A DNA stretch of 64,000 nucleotides, from the NCBI RefSeq assembly GCF_000744095.1, contig NZ_JQLI01000008.1, forward strand, positions 4,154,001 to 4,218,000, given 5' to 3'. The stretch comes from Cupriavidus necator A5-1 (lineage in GTDB: Bacteria; Pseudomonadota; Gammaproteobacteria; Burkholderiales; Burkholderiaceae). The number at the start of each line of letters is the position of its first letter. Positions within the stretch are counted from its first letter, which is position 1. Below the pieces are notes generated by a model. That model saw nothing but the letters and a program-made list of their open reading frames with translations. It ran no database searches and had not been told where the DNA came from. Below, in pieces: positions 38,176 through 47,450 of this stretch. A program made the translations under genes and the position numbers.

Positions 38176-39138
38176 CACTGGAATGCGGTCTGCTTCACCC
38201 ATCCCAGCTTCAACATGGTGCTGTTCCACGCCGCCTTCGTGGTGGCGCAGACCGGTGTGTTGTGCGCGATCGCCTGGCGGCTGGAGCGCGAAGCACGCTC
38301 CACCGACGAACTCAGCGCGCTGGCCGCGGGCATCGAGCGCGAACCGGGGCTACCTGACGCTTAGCGCCGACGGCCACGAGCCCGACAGCGACTTTGCCCG
38401 CGCCTTCCGCAAGACGCTCGACACCGTGCGCCAGACGCTGCTGCAGGTGCGCCACGCCGCCGGCAGCGTGGCCGATGCCGCCGGCAATATCCTGGACACC
38501 AGTGCCACCGTTGCGCGCCGCACCGAAGACCAGGCACGCACCATCGCGCACACCATGCAGGACATGCGCACGCTGACGCAGCCGCCCGCGCCAGCTCCGA
38601 CCAGGCCCGCGGCGCCTGCGAGCTGGCCGAGGCGTCGAGCGCCGTGGTCGCGCGCGGCAGCGGCGAAATCCTGTCGGTCATCCGCACCATGGGCGAAATC
38701 AACGATGCCTGCGACAAGATCACCGAGATCATCGGCGTGATCGACAGCATCGCCTTCCAGGCCAATATCCTGGCGCTGAACGCGGCGGTGGAAGCGGCGC
38801 GTGCGGGCGAGCATGGCAAGGGCTTCGCGGTGGTGGCCGGCGAACTCCGGCAGCTGGCGCATCGGTGCGCCGCGGCGGCCAAGGAGATACGGGGCCTGAT
38901 CAGCGCCTCGGTCGAACGGGCGCGCACCGGCACCGAGCTGGTCGGGCATACCGGGGAGACGATGAACGAGGTGGTGGCCAGCATCGGCAAACTCGCGACG
39001 CTGGTGGAAGAACTGGCGACGCTGGGCGACAGCCAGCGCAGCGGCATCGAAGGCATGGCCCGGCGCGTGGCGGAAATCCAGGAAGCGTTCCGGGAGAATG
39101 CGGCGCTGGTGGCCGGCGCGGGCAGACGGAGGGGCTGA
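38176..39138 (+). pseudogene. Methyl-accepting chemotaxis protein remnant, multiply frameshifted
   Basis: A degraded receptor lacking its N-terminal sensory half. A membrane segment 'NMVLFHAAFVVAQTGVLCAI' is in one frame, 'DFARAFRKTLDTVRQTLLQV' and following helix in a second, and the signalling hairpin 'IIGVIDSIAFQANILALNAA' with 'VEAARAGEHGKGFAVVAGEL' in a third. A single-base change near 38575 joins the last two frames. It would have been a transducer to CheA/CheW. Confidence 0.85.
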
Positions 39139-39974
39139 AGCGGGCGGTGGGAGTGTTCCGGTAGCGGGGGGTGAGAAATGCCGGGCAGCGCCCGGGCCTT
39201 TTGCTTTCATTTCACACCATTCTGGCAGAAATGGCATATGTCGATCGTGTGCCGACAATGTCTCATCAACGCATTTTTGTCGTAGTTATTAGTTATATTT
39301 AACTCTGATATGCATTAAGTTTCATTCTTGCAACCATATCGGCAGCCCGCCTCCTTCATCCTGCGCACCGATGGCCTCAGCCAAAAGACTGAGTTGCGGT
39401 CACCCCTGCACATGGACCGCCCGAAGTCTATCCGCACTTTGTCCTAGAACAATAGCCTGATCCGGTACATCTGGGCTCTTCTCCTCATACCGCCACTGTT
39501 CTGTCCCCGATATCGCCTTCCGCAAGTCCGGACCAAGCCTGATGCATTCCTGCCGAGGCTCCGGATACCCGACATAGCCTGTTATGGATGGCGTGCGCTG
39601 CAAGCCGGCGCCTGCAATGCCACCTTTCGAAGCGGCTATCCACCGTGCAGTGCGGCATTGCGCACGCTTCGATATTGACATCGCGATTTCCCCCGCCGAC
39701 TCAAGTAACAACGCTGCAACCGGCACATCGGCGGCGGCCGGCGCGCGGCCTTGCCGGCGACAGAGAATTCCCAATGAATTCAATGAACTAGAAATCGCTG
39801 GCACAGCCATCGCTCTCTTATGACGCGGCGTGCATATTCCGACATAACGAAACGGTGATGTCGGCAGGCACACGCGGCGCCTCTCCTGCGGCACGCGTAG
39901 GACGGGCGATCTGGCAAGCAGATCGTCCGCCAACCCACCGGCGAGACTCCCTTTGCAAGACGAGAGAGACCGAC
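39139..39974. other. Region upstream of the polysaccharide cluster, partly AT-rich
   Basis: No credible gene was found in this 836-base stretch. Bases about 39235-39345 are clearly AT-rich compared with everything around them and contain several weak -10-like hexamers (TATATT, GATATG), so they may hold the promoter of the wecB-led cluster. That would leave a leader of roughly 600 bases. A reverse frame at 39400-39933 lacks any family feature. Confidence 0.4.
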
Positions 39975-41159
39975 ATGCCGAAGAAAGTCCTCGCTGTATT
40001 CGGGACCCGTCCCGAGGCCATCAAGATGGCACCGCTGATTCACCGGCTCCGGGAATCCGGCAATTTCGAGTTGCGGGTCTGCGTCACCGGACAGCACCGG
40101 CAGATGCTGGACCAGGTACTCCGGCTGTTCGAGATCGTGCCGGACTTCGACCTCAACGTGATCAGTCAGGGGCAGAGCCTCTCCGACATCACGACGCGCG
40201 TGCTGTCAGGCGTGCACACGGTGCTGGACCGCTTCCTGCCGGAAGCCGTGCTGGTCCACGGCGACACCACCACAACTCTGGCCGCCACGCTCGCGGCCTT
40301 CTATCGCAACGTGGCGATCGGCCACGTCGAAGCGGGACTGCGCACCGGCAATCTCAGCGCCCCCTGGCCGGAAGAAATGAACCGGCGCGTGACCGACGTG
40401 ATGGCGTCCTGGCATTTCGCGCCAACGCAACAGGCACAGGAAACGCTGCTGCGCGAAGGCGTCGATCCGGTGCGCATCAGCCTGACCGGCAACACCGGCA
40501 TCGACGCGCTGCTGCAGGTCAAGGCCCGGCTGGACGCCGATGCCGAAATGCGGTGCCGGCTGGCGAGCCAGTATCCGTTCCTGGACGAGTCGCGGCGGCT
40601 GGTGCTGGTGACCGGGCACCGGCGCGAAAACTTCGGTGCGCCGTTCGAGCGCCTGTTCACCGCGCTGCGCAAGCTGGCGGACCGCAATGCGGATATCCAG
40701 ATCGTCTATCCGGTGCATCTGAACCCGTGCGTGCAGGGGCCCGTGCAGGCGATCCTGAGCGGGCACCCGAACATCCACCTGATCGATCCCCAGGACTACT
40801 TGCCGTTCGTGTTCCTGATGTCACGCGCCTACCTGATCGTCACCGATTCCGGCGGCATCCAGGAGGAGGCGCCGGCGCTGGGCAAGCCGGTGCTGGTGAC
40901 GCGGGAAACCACCGAGCGGCCGGAAGCCGTGGCCGCCGGTACCGCACGGCTGGTCGGCACCGACCCGGCTCGCCTTATCGCCGCCGCGGAGCAGTTGCTG
41001 AACGATCCCGAGGAATACGCCTGCATGGCGCGCGCACACAACCCGTTCGGCGACGGCCGCGCCAGCGAACGCATTGTCTTTGCGCTGCAGGCGGCGTCCC
41101 CTGAAGCGTATCGGGAATGTGGCGATGAGTCGGTCGACGCCAACGTCGTCAGCCTGTAG
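39975..41159 (+). CDS. wecB: UDP-N-acetylglucosamine 2-epimerase (non-hydrolysing)
   Basis: A 394-residue enzyme interconverting UDP-GlcNAc and UDP-ManNAc in the cytoplasm. Motifs include [13 protein letters not shown] (8-20), 'VTGQHRQML', '[16 protein letters not shown]', '[18 protein letters not shown]' and the C-terminal '[17 protein letters not shown]'. The start follows GAGAGAG and matches the family N-terminus. As first gene of the exopolysaccharide cluster it suggests that an N-acetylhexosamine, possibly ManNAc, is a building block. No UDP-ManNAc dehydrogenase is nearby. Confidence 0.94.
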   Translation: MPKKVLAVFGTRPEAIKMAPLIHRLRESGNFELRVCVTGQHRQMLDQVLRLFEIVPDFDLNVISQGQSLSDITTRVLSGVHTVLDRFLPEAVLVHGDTTTTLAATLAAFYRNVAIGHVEAGLRTGNLSAPWPEEMNRRVTDVMASWHFAPTQQAQETLLREGVDPVRISLTGNTGIDALLQVKARLDADAEMRCRLASQYPFLDESRRLVLVTGHRRENFGAPFERLFTALRKLADRNADIQIVYPVHLNPCVQGPVQAILSGHPNIHLIDPQDYLPFVFLMSRAYLIVTDSGGIQEEAPALGKPVLVTRETTERPEAVAAGTARLVGTDPARLIAAAEQLLNDPEEYACMARAHNPFGDGRASERIVFALQAASPEAYRECGDESVDANVVSL

Positions 41160-41243
41160 CGAAACACAAGGTTCAGAAAAACCAGCGGCCCAGCGCACCG
41201 GTACCAGGCCCGGCTGGCCGCTCCAAGCAGGAGGAGCAAGGCA

Positions 41244-41597
41244 ATGAAGCGCTTACCTATGACACGGTTTGCGGCAGCGGCAGCAGCGGTGCTCGTCGCC
41301 GCCTCGCTGGCCTCGGTGCCCGCCCATGCCGCCCTGACCGTGGACGCCGCTGCGGCCGCGGCCGAGACTCCGCTCTATCTCCCGGCGAGTCCGGCGGATC
41401 CCGGCGGGTTGCTGGGCTATGACCACAGCTTCCAGATCGACTTTGCGTACGAGGCGGAGAAGGGCAAGAACAAGGTAGCCCTCAAGGCCCTCAAGGACGC
41501 GCTGAAGGCGAACAAGCCCAAGAAGCTCAAGGCCGGAGCCAAGGTGAAGGCGGGCACATACACGCTCGCACCGGCGCCTGGAGCCGACCCGGACTGA
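41244..41597 (+). CDS. Small Lys-rich secreted protein of the polysaccharide cluster
   Basis: A 117-residue protein with a clear signal peptide ending AHA-ALT near residue 29. The mature 85 residues start neutral and Ala-rich, then become strongly basic ('EAEKGKNKVALKALKDALKA', 'NKPKKLKAGAKVKAGTYTL'). No family is recognised. A strong ribosome site GGAGGAG precedes it. Its charge suggests binding to an anionic or amino-sugar polymer in the periplasm or outside; this is inference. Confidence 0.68.
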   Translation: MKRLPMTRFAAAAAAVLVAASLASVPAHAALTVDAAAAAAETPLYLPASPADPGGLLGYDHSFQIDFAYEAEKGKNKVALKALKDALKANKPKKLKAGAKVKAGTYTLAPAPGADPD

Positions 41598-41681
41598 GAG
41601 TCTTGCATGTTCACGTACGTTGATGCGTCGCGGCGTTTCGCACGGCGAGGCAACTTGTAATCATCGCGCTGGGAGAAGACT

Positions 41682-43514
41682 GTGCTCTACCAATCCTACT
41701 CACTGCTGCGGCGGAGCAGCGACCTGGTGCTCCAGCTATGCCTGGCACTGGTCCTCGCTTTGCCGGCATTCTCGCACGCTGCCACCAACCAGATCGCGCT
41801 GCTGGTGCCAGACGGCTTCTCGCTTCCCGATGCGCGCGTGTCGGCCTGGCTCGATGGGGCCCAGGAAGAAGGCCTGAAGATGACCGTCATCAACGACACG
41901 CAGTTCCAGCAAGGCATAACCCCGGCGCAGTTCTCGGGCGTGATCCTGCCGGACCAGGTGCACGTGAACGCCAGCGATGCGTTGATCGCGGCGCTGGAGA
42001 CCTACACCAGCCAGGGCGGCAAGCTGATGCTGGTCTACGACTTTGGCGCGCTGACCTCTACCGGCTTCTACGCGCCGCAGAAGAGCCGGCTCAGCAACCT
42101 TGCCGGCGTCGACTACGTGCTCTATGACCAGCTGCTCGGCAACATGATCGGAGTGGGGCCGATCACCGCCCTGGGCACTACGCTGAGGACGCTGCAGGTG
42201 CCGCCGGGCAAGTCAATGGTGTGGGACGCGAGCACGACCCCTCCCATCGAAGGCATCTCGGGCTACGTCTATGGCTTCCTGATCTATCCGAGCTTCGTCA
42301 CGCAGGGCACCTATACCGGCTCCGCGCTGATCACGTCGCCAAACTTCGGGCTGGTGGCGGGGCTGCGCAACTTCGGCTCAGGCAGCGTGCTGTTCGTCAA
42401 CCTGCCGCTCGCCTACCTGAAGGGACAGACCGACGGCATGCTGATGCACGGCTTCCTGCGCTACTTCGGCGGCAACCTGATGAAGACAGCGCGGCTTTCG
42501 GCGCAGCCCAAGGCGCGCGGCGGGCTGGTGCTGAACTGGCACTTATGCGCCGGCGACCAGATCGCGCCCGCGGTGGAAATGAATACCTGGGGCACCTTCG
42601 ACAATAGCAATAGCCCGTTCTCCATTTCCGTGACTGCGGGCCCTGACCAGATCAACTTCGGCGACGCCAAGGGCGTCAACCTGTCGCAGAACACTTCGGC
42701 AAAGAATCTGATGCTGTCCCTGCAATCGAAGGGGCACAAGATCGGCAGCCATGGCGGATGGATCCACGACTACTGGGGTAGCAACGCCAGCGAGACCAAC
42801 CAGTCCACCTTCGAACAGTACCTGGTGCTGAACAAGCAGAGCGTGGAAGGCGTGACCGGACGCGCCGCGGTCGAGTACTCCGCGCCGCAAGGCAATACGC
42901 CGCAGTGGTCGCTCAACTGGCTCGAAGCCAACGGTAACACCGGCTACTACTTCCTGGGCCATACCGGGATGGCGCCGACGCGCAGCTATCGCGATGGTGT
43001 GCTGTCGAACAACACCATCCGCGCCTTCCCGGTGATGCCGTTCGGGCAGTACGCGACGTTCGAGGAGTTCGAGGAATTTAACGTGCCCGTGGCCGACATC
43101 AACACCTGGTACCGGCAGCTCATCGATTTCGTGGCGAAAAACCGCACCAGCCGGCTGATCTACATGCACCCGGCGGGCGCTATCCAATACCCGAAGACGC
43201 TCAACGTCATCTTCAACAAGGCTGACAACGTGAAGGCAAGCGGACTGTTCAACTGGTACACGATGGATACGCTGGCGCAATTCAGCCAGCGGCGCCAGCA
43301 GACCACCTGGCAGGCCACCGATACCGGCAACGCATGGTCGTTCCAGGCCAGCCACCCGACCGACCTGACCGACATGGCGTGGGTGCTGCCGCGCACCGGC
43401 TATGCCCAGCCGGTGGTGACGCAGGGACTCGCCACGGTGACATGGGATTCGGCCAACTGGATCGTGACATCGCAAGGAGGCACCTCGCTGGCATTCGTCG
43501 CCGGCAAGCTGTAA
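41682..43514 (+). CDS. Secreted polysaccharide deacetylase-like protein with N-terminal GATase-like domain
   Basis: A 610-residue exported protein starting with GTG after GGAGAAGA. Signal peptide ends near residue 33 (SHA-ATN). Residues about 35-270 resemble a glutamine-amidotransferase-like/ThuA-like fold ('IALLVPDGFSLPDARVSAW', 'YTSQGGKLMLVYDFGAL'). Residues about 280-530 resemble the NodB barrel: 'VLNWHLC', 'KGHKIGSHGGWIHDYWG' with an S-H-x4-H pattern near 355, and 'RLIYMHPAGA'. This would deacetylate or cleave the polymer in the periplasm. The catalytic set is not fully canonical. Confidence 0.7.
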   Translation: MLYQSYSLLRRSSDLVLQLCLALVLALPAFSHAATNQIALLVPDGFSLPDARVSAWLDGAQEEGLKMTVINDTQFQQGITPAQFSGVILPDQVHVNASDALIAALETYTSQGGKLMLVYDFGALTSTGFYAPQKSRLSNLAGVDYVLYDQLLGNMIGVGPITALGTTLRTLQVPPGKSMVWDASTTPPIEGISGYVYGFLIYPSFVTQGTYTGSALITSPNFGLVAGLRNFGSGSVLFVNLPLAYLKGQTDGMLMHGFLRYFGGNLMKTARLSAQPKARGGLVLNWHLCAGDQIAPAVEMNTWGTFDNSNSPFSISVTAGPDQINFGDAKGVNLSQNTSAKNLMLSLQSKGHKIGSHGGWIHDYWGSNASETNQSTFEQYLVLNKQSVEGVTGRAAVEYSAPQGNTPQWSLNWLEANGNTGYYFLGHTGMAPTRSYRDGVLSNNTIRAFPVMPFGQYATFEEFEEFNVPVADINTWYRQLIDFVAKNRTSRLIYMHPAGAIQYPKTLNVIFNKADNVKASGLFNWYTMDTLAQFSQRRQQTTWQATDTGNAWSFQASHPTDLTDMAWVLPRTGYAQPVVTQGLATVTWDSANWIVTSQGGTSLAFVAGKL

Positions 43515-43582
43515 TGCGCAGGGGCTGGCTGGGGGAGCACGGCCAGCCTCCAAGATTTAAACAAAGATGGAGGTCATTGAGC

Positions 43583-45184
43583 ATGCGCCTGGCGTATCGC
43601 CTATTCGTCTCACTGAGCGGGTTGCTGGTCTTCACCATGCCCGCGCCCGAAGCGAAGGCCACGGAAACTCCCCTGAGGGGAGTGGCCTTCGCCCGCGGAT
43701 CCGGAGCTCCGGAAGCCGCCCCTAAAGCGCTGCCCAAGCTCATGGCCCACGCTGCCGCCGCACCGCCAGGCGCAGCGGTGGAACTGACAATGACGTCGCC
43801 GGACACGCTGGAAGAGACCCCGCGCACGGACCCGGCACTGCGCCCGCCCGCCTGGACCAAGCCACCGGCGCTCACGCCGCTGCCGGAGCGGGCGCCCACG
43901 CCGCCCGAGCGGGCGGACGCGCAGGCGATGGTGCCGCCGCTGACGGCCATGTTGTTGCTGATCGTCGGCCTGGTGATCTTCTATGCCGTGCGCCACTACA
44001 TGTTCACGCTGAACCGGCTGTTCGGCAGGCAGCGCCATCCTTACCTGGACATCGACGTCGCGGACTGGCCAAGCCTGACCGTGCTGGTCGCCGCGCACAA
44101 CGAAGAGGCCGTGATCGCCGGCTCGCTGATATGCCTGCTGCACGCGGACTATCCGGTCGACCGACTCACCATCATGCCCGTCAACGACCGCTCCTGCGAT
44201 CGCACCCGCGAGATTATCGACGACCTCGTGCAGCAGTACCCGGGACGCATCACGCCATTCCACCGCACCGGCGGCAAGCCGGGCAAGGCGGCCGCGCTCA
44301 AGGATGCGAGCGACGCCGTCGCCAGCGACATCATCGTCGTCTTCGATGCCGACTACCTGCCCCCGGTGGGCCTGCTCAAGCAACTGGTGGCGCCTTTCTT
44401 CGATCCCGAGGTGGGCGCAACCATGGGCCGCGTGGTGCCGATGAACGCGGGCAGCAACCTGCTGACGCGGCTGCTCGACCTGGAGCGCTCGGGCGGCTAT
44501 CAGGTCGACCAGCAGGCCCGCATGAACCTGAACCTGGTGCCACAGTACGGCGGCACCGTCGGCGGCGTCAGGATGCGGGCGTTGCAAAGCGCCGGCGGCT
44601 GGCATGACGATGTGCTGGCCGAAGACACCGACCTGACCTACCGGCTGCTGCTGGCCAACTGGAAGACGGTCTACCAGAACTGGTCGGAGTGCTATGAAGA
44701 GGTGCCCGAGACCTGGCCCGTGCGGGTGCGTCAGATCATGCGCTGGACCAAGGGCCACAACCAGGCGCTCTATCGGCACGGCTGGAAGATGGCGGTCTGC
44801 CGCAATCACGGGCTGTTCGAGAAAATCGACGGCGTGGCGCTGCTCGGCATCTACATGATGGCGCCGCTGATGCTGTTCGGCTGGCTGCTGGCGATCCTGC
44901 TGTTCTATGCCGGCGGCCTGCCGCTGTTCGGTGAAGCGGTGATCCTGTTCGCGCTGATGTCGTACGGGACGCTCGGCAATTTTGCCGCTTTCTTCGAAAT
45001 CGCCGCCGCCGTGTACCTGGACGGCAGCCGCGAACGCATCCGCCTGCTGCCGCTGAACTATTTCGGCTTCCTGGTCAGCATGCTGACCGTGTCGCGCGCC
45101 ATCCTCAGCCAGGTCGCCTTCGATTACCTGCTCCGCCGCGAACTGCGGTGGGACAAGACCACGCGTTATCGCCAGAGGAGCTGA
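43583..45184 (+). CDS. Membrane processive glycosyltransferase, family GT2 (polysaccharide synthase)
   Basis: A 533-residue synthase. The first 110 residues are a signal-like helix and a Pro/Ala-rich periplasmic stretch. A transmembrane helix follows (119-137). The cytoplasmic GT-A domain has 'VLVAAHNEEAVIAGS', DAD at 255-257, AED at 347-349 and Q384-x2-RW388, the set that marks processive synthases such as PgaC, HasA and BcsA. Several C-terminal membrane helices would form the export channel. It should polymerise a UDP-sugar, possibly supplied through WecB. TGGAGG precedes ATG. Confidence 0.9.
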   Translation: MRLAYRLFVSLSGLLVFTMPAPEAKATETPLRGVAFARGSGAPEAAPKALPKLMAHAAAAPPGAAVELTMTSPDTLEETPRTDPALRPPAWTKPPALTPLPERAPTPPERADAQAMVPPLTAMLLLIVGLVIFYAVRHYMFTLNRLFGRQRHPYLDIDVADWPSLTVLVAAHNEEAVIAGSLICLLHADYPVDRLTIMPVNDRSCDRTREIIDDLVQQYPGRITPFHRTGGKPGKAAALKDASDAVASDIIVVFDADYLPPVGLLKQLVAPFFDPEVGATMGRVVPMNAGSNLLTRLLDLERSGGYQVDQQARMNLNLVPQYGGTVGGVRMRALQSAGGWHDDVLAEDTDLTYRLLLANWKTVYQNWSECYEEVPETWPVRVRQIMRWTKGHNQALYRHGWKMAVCRNHGLFEKIDGVALLGIYMMAPLMLFGWLLAILLFYAGGLPLFGEAVILFALMSYGTLGNFAAFFEIAAAVYLDGSRERIRLLPLNYFGFLVSMLTVSRAILSQVAFDYLLRRELRWDKTTRYRQRS

Positions 45185-45186
45185 GC

Positions 45187-46266
45187 ATGTGGCCCCTGCT
45201 GCTTGGCCTCCTCACCATGCTGGTCTTCGGGTTGCCGCTGGTGCCGGCGGTGCTTGAATGGCGGCGCCGGAGCGACGTCCGGCCGCTGGCGATCGATAGC
45301 GAACACACGCTGGATGTCGCGGCCGTGGCCGCGGTGTTTCGTGCGATGGTCGAGCGGCAGGACGAGAACTCCGGCCTGCGTGGCCTGGCGCATCCGGTCA
45401 GCGCCTTGCGGCCTGTGGTCCACGTGACAGGCACATTCATGCCGACGGCGGCGGAGGCGTTCATCGGCGTCTGTGCGCGCACCATCGTCACCAGCGGCTC
45501 ACTGGTGCTTCCGGACAGCTATACGTTTTCAAGGGACATCTACGGCCGGCGCGGTATCTCCACCGGCCGGAGGAATCGCCTGCAGGTGCTCTTGTCCGAA
45601 GGCGAGATCCTGATGCGCAGCGGCAGCGAACTGCAGCGCTGGGCGCACGCACGCAGTGTTCATGTCGAGCCGCAGTGCCGCTTGCGCGGACCGCTCTCTG
45701 CCCTCTACTCCATTCGTCTCGAAGACGACTGCGAATTCACCTCGGTCAGCGCGGCGGTGATCGGGTTCGGGGCGCGTCACCTGGCAGCGCCCCCCGACAT
45801 GGACGCCACCGCCCCGCCTGGGGGAGACTGGGCGCATGCCGTGCTGAATCCCCCCGAAGCCTCGAACGGCCGCTGGCTGGTAACGCATGATCTGACGTTT
45901 CCCGCCAGCACCCTGTATCGCGGCGACCTTGTCGTGCATGGCGACTTGTGGATCGGCTCCGGCGCGCGCATTATCGGCAGCATCAAGGCAAGCGGCTGCA
46001 TCTGGTTGGGCTCACGGGTGCGCATCGACGGCGCACTGATCGCAGGTGGCGCCATTTCCGTGGCCCGCGAATGCGTCATCGCCGGGCCGGTGGCTTCCGA
46101 GCGCGAGATCGATGTCGGGGCGCGCAGCACGATCGGCGCCGCGAACAAGCGCACCACCGTGGTGGCGCCGGTGCTCCACGTGCGGGTTGGCACGGTGGTT
46201 TATGGCGCGGCATGCGCCCCGGAGGTTGGAAGGGTCGTACCCGATAGTCACGTAGCCACCCCATAA
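45187..46266 (+). CDS. Membrane-anchored bactofilin-like protein of the polysaccharide cluster
   Basis: A 359-residue protein two bases after the synthase stop, so tightly coupled to it. It has an N-terminal transmembrane helix (MWPLLLGLLTMLVFGLPLVP), a central region without recognised family, and a C-terminal beta-helix of short repeats ('LYRGDLVVHGDLWIGSGARI', 'IGSIKASGCIWLGSRVRIDG', 'ALIAGGAISVARECVIAGPV'). This resembles the polymer-forming bactofilin (DUF583) fold. It may scaffold the synthase at a membrane site; that is inference. Confidence 0.65.
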   Translation: MWPLLLGLLTMLVFGLPLVPAVLEWRRRSDVRPLAIDSEHTLDVAAVAAVFRAMVERQDENSGLRGLAHPVSALRPVVHVTGTFMPTAAEAFIGVCARTIVTSGSLVLPDSYTFSRDIYGRRGISTGRRNRLQVLLSEGEILMRSGSELQRWAHARSVHVEPQCRLRGPLSALYSIRLEDDCEFTSVSAAVIGFGARHLAAPPDMDATAPPGGDWAHAVLNPPEASNGRWLVTHDLTFPASTLYRGDLVVHGDLWIGSGARIIGSIKASGCIWLGSRVRIDGALIAGGAISVARECVIAGPVASEREIDVGARSTIGAANKRTTVVAPVLHVRVGTVVYGAACAPEVGRVVPDSHVATP

Positions 46267-46282
46267 CGCGCCCTTGCCCACC

Positions 46283-47287
46283 ATGAAAACACTGCTCGCG
46301 CTGCTCCTGATCCTTGCCACATACGTCCACCAGCCGGCGGGCGCTGCCGAGCTCACGCTGACCGACTACCAGCATCCCGACGGGGCGATCACGACCTACT
46401 TCGCCGGCGACTCGATCGATCCATACTTTGCGGCCAAGGCACTGCTGGCCGCACAGGACGCGGGCATGACCACCAGAACTGCCGCAACCCGCTGGATCGC
46501 ATGGCTGCTGCCGCGCCAGCACGCCGACGGCCGCTTCGACCGCTACTGCATGAAGGGCCAGCGCTTCATGTCCTGCCAGGAGGCTGATGCCGACGACGCG
46601 CTGATGGCGGCCTGGATGGAGCTGCTGGTCCGCAGCGCGCCGCCGAAGGGCATGCCGCCGGCGTGGCAGGCCAGCTTCGACAAGGCCAGCCGGTACCTGG
46701 ACAAACTGCGCGATCCGGGCTCCGGCGTCTACTACATCTCGGCCAAGCTCCCGGTGGGCCTGCTGATGGACAACGTGGAAGTCTCAAGCGCCTTCAAGGC
46801 TGCCAGCAACTATCGCCAGCGCCACGGAGACGCCGTAGGCGCCGCCGGATGGAGGCGCAAGGCCGAACAGCTCGACAAGGACATCCTGCGCGTGTTCTGG
46901 CGCCCTAACCAGGGCTACCTGGTCAGCACCCAGCCACGCGAGCAGTTCGAGTTCTACCCCGACGCCGTAGCGCAGATCTTCCCCATCCTGGGCGATATCC
47001 AGCCGGCCGGCCGGCCCCATGCCGTCGCTTACCAGTTATGGATGAAAGAGAACCGCTGGGCCTGGCTGCAGATGTCCGAAGTCGATTTCCCCTGGGGGCT
47101 GGTGGCCCTGGTCGCCGACAAGATGGGAGACAAGGACGCCATCGCGTGCTGGCGCCTGCGTTCCATCCAGTTCCGGCATGGCAAGCACTGGAATGTCCTG
47201 GAGGAGGCACTGTACCTGGCGTTCGAGTCGCGGCTGAGTCCTGAGCAGGCGATTGCGCCGCCTCCGCCAGGCTTGCGGTGTCGCTGA
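46283..47287 (+). CDS. Secreted alpha/alpha-toroid protein, probable glycan-active enzyme
   Basis: A 334-residue exported protein with signal peptide ending near residue 22 (GAA-ELTL). The sequence is a series of amphipathic helix pairs ('WIAWLLPRQHADGRFDRYC', 'ADADDALMAAWMELLVRS', 'ASRYLDKLRDPGSGVYYIS') typical of (alpha/alpha)6 barrels of glycoside hydrolases or lyases such as BcsZ-like GH8. The EADADDA acidic patch is a possible catalytic or ligand site. A role trimming the polymer during export fits the location. Confidence 0.6.
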   Translation: MKTLLALLLILATYVHQPAGAAELTLTDYQHPDGAITTYFAGDSIDPYFAAKALLAAQDAGMTTRTAATRWIAWLLPRQHADGRFDRYCMKGQRFMSCQEADADDALMAAWMELLVRSAPPKGMPPAWQASFDKASRYLDKLRDPGSGVYYISAKLPVGLLMDNVEVSSAFKAASNYRQRHGDAVGAAGWRRKAEQLDKDILRVFWRPNQGYLVSTQPREQFEFYPDAVAQIFPILGDIQPAGRPHAVAYQLWMKENRWAWLQMSEVDFPWGLVALVADKMGDKDAIACWRLRSIQFRHGKHWNVLEEALYLAFESRLSPEQAIAPPPPGLRCR

Positions 47288-47450
47288 TTTGCACCAGATC
47301 GGGCGAAGACATGCAACACACGTCACCACCGAGCGAACCACTATCGACTGATCGCCGCGAAGCAGTGTATGGTTTAACAGCAGCTTGCGGGCCGGAGCGT
47401 CCTGACGGGCCCCTCCGGGCGACATCGACCAGAAGATCGACAGGATACGC

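Noticed and set aside
39400-39933. A 177-codon reverse frame upstream of wecB
   Set aside because: No ribosome site, signal or family feature; overlapping forward frames are equally open.
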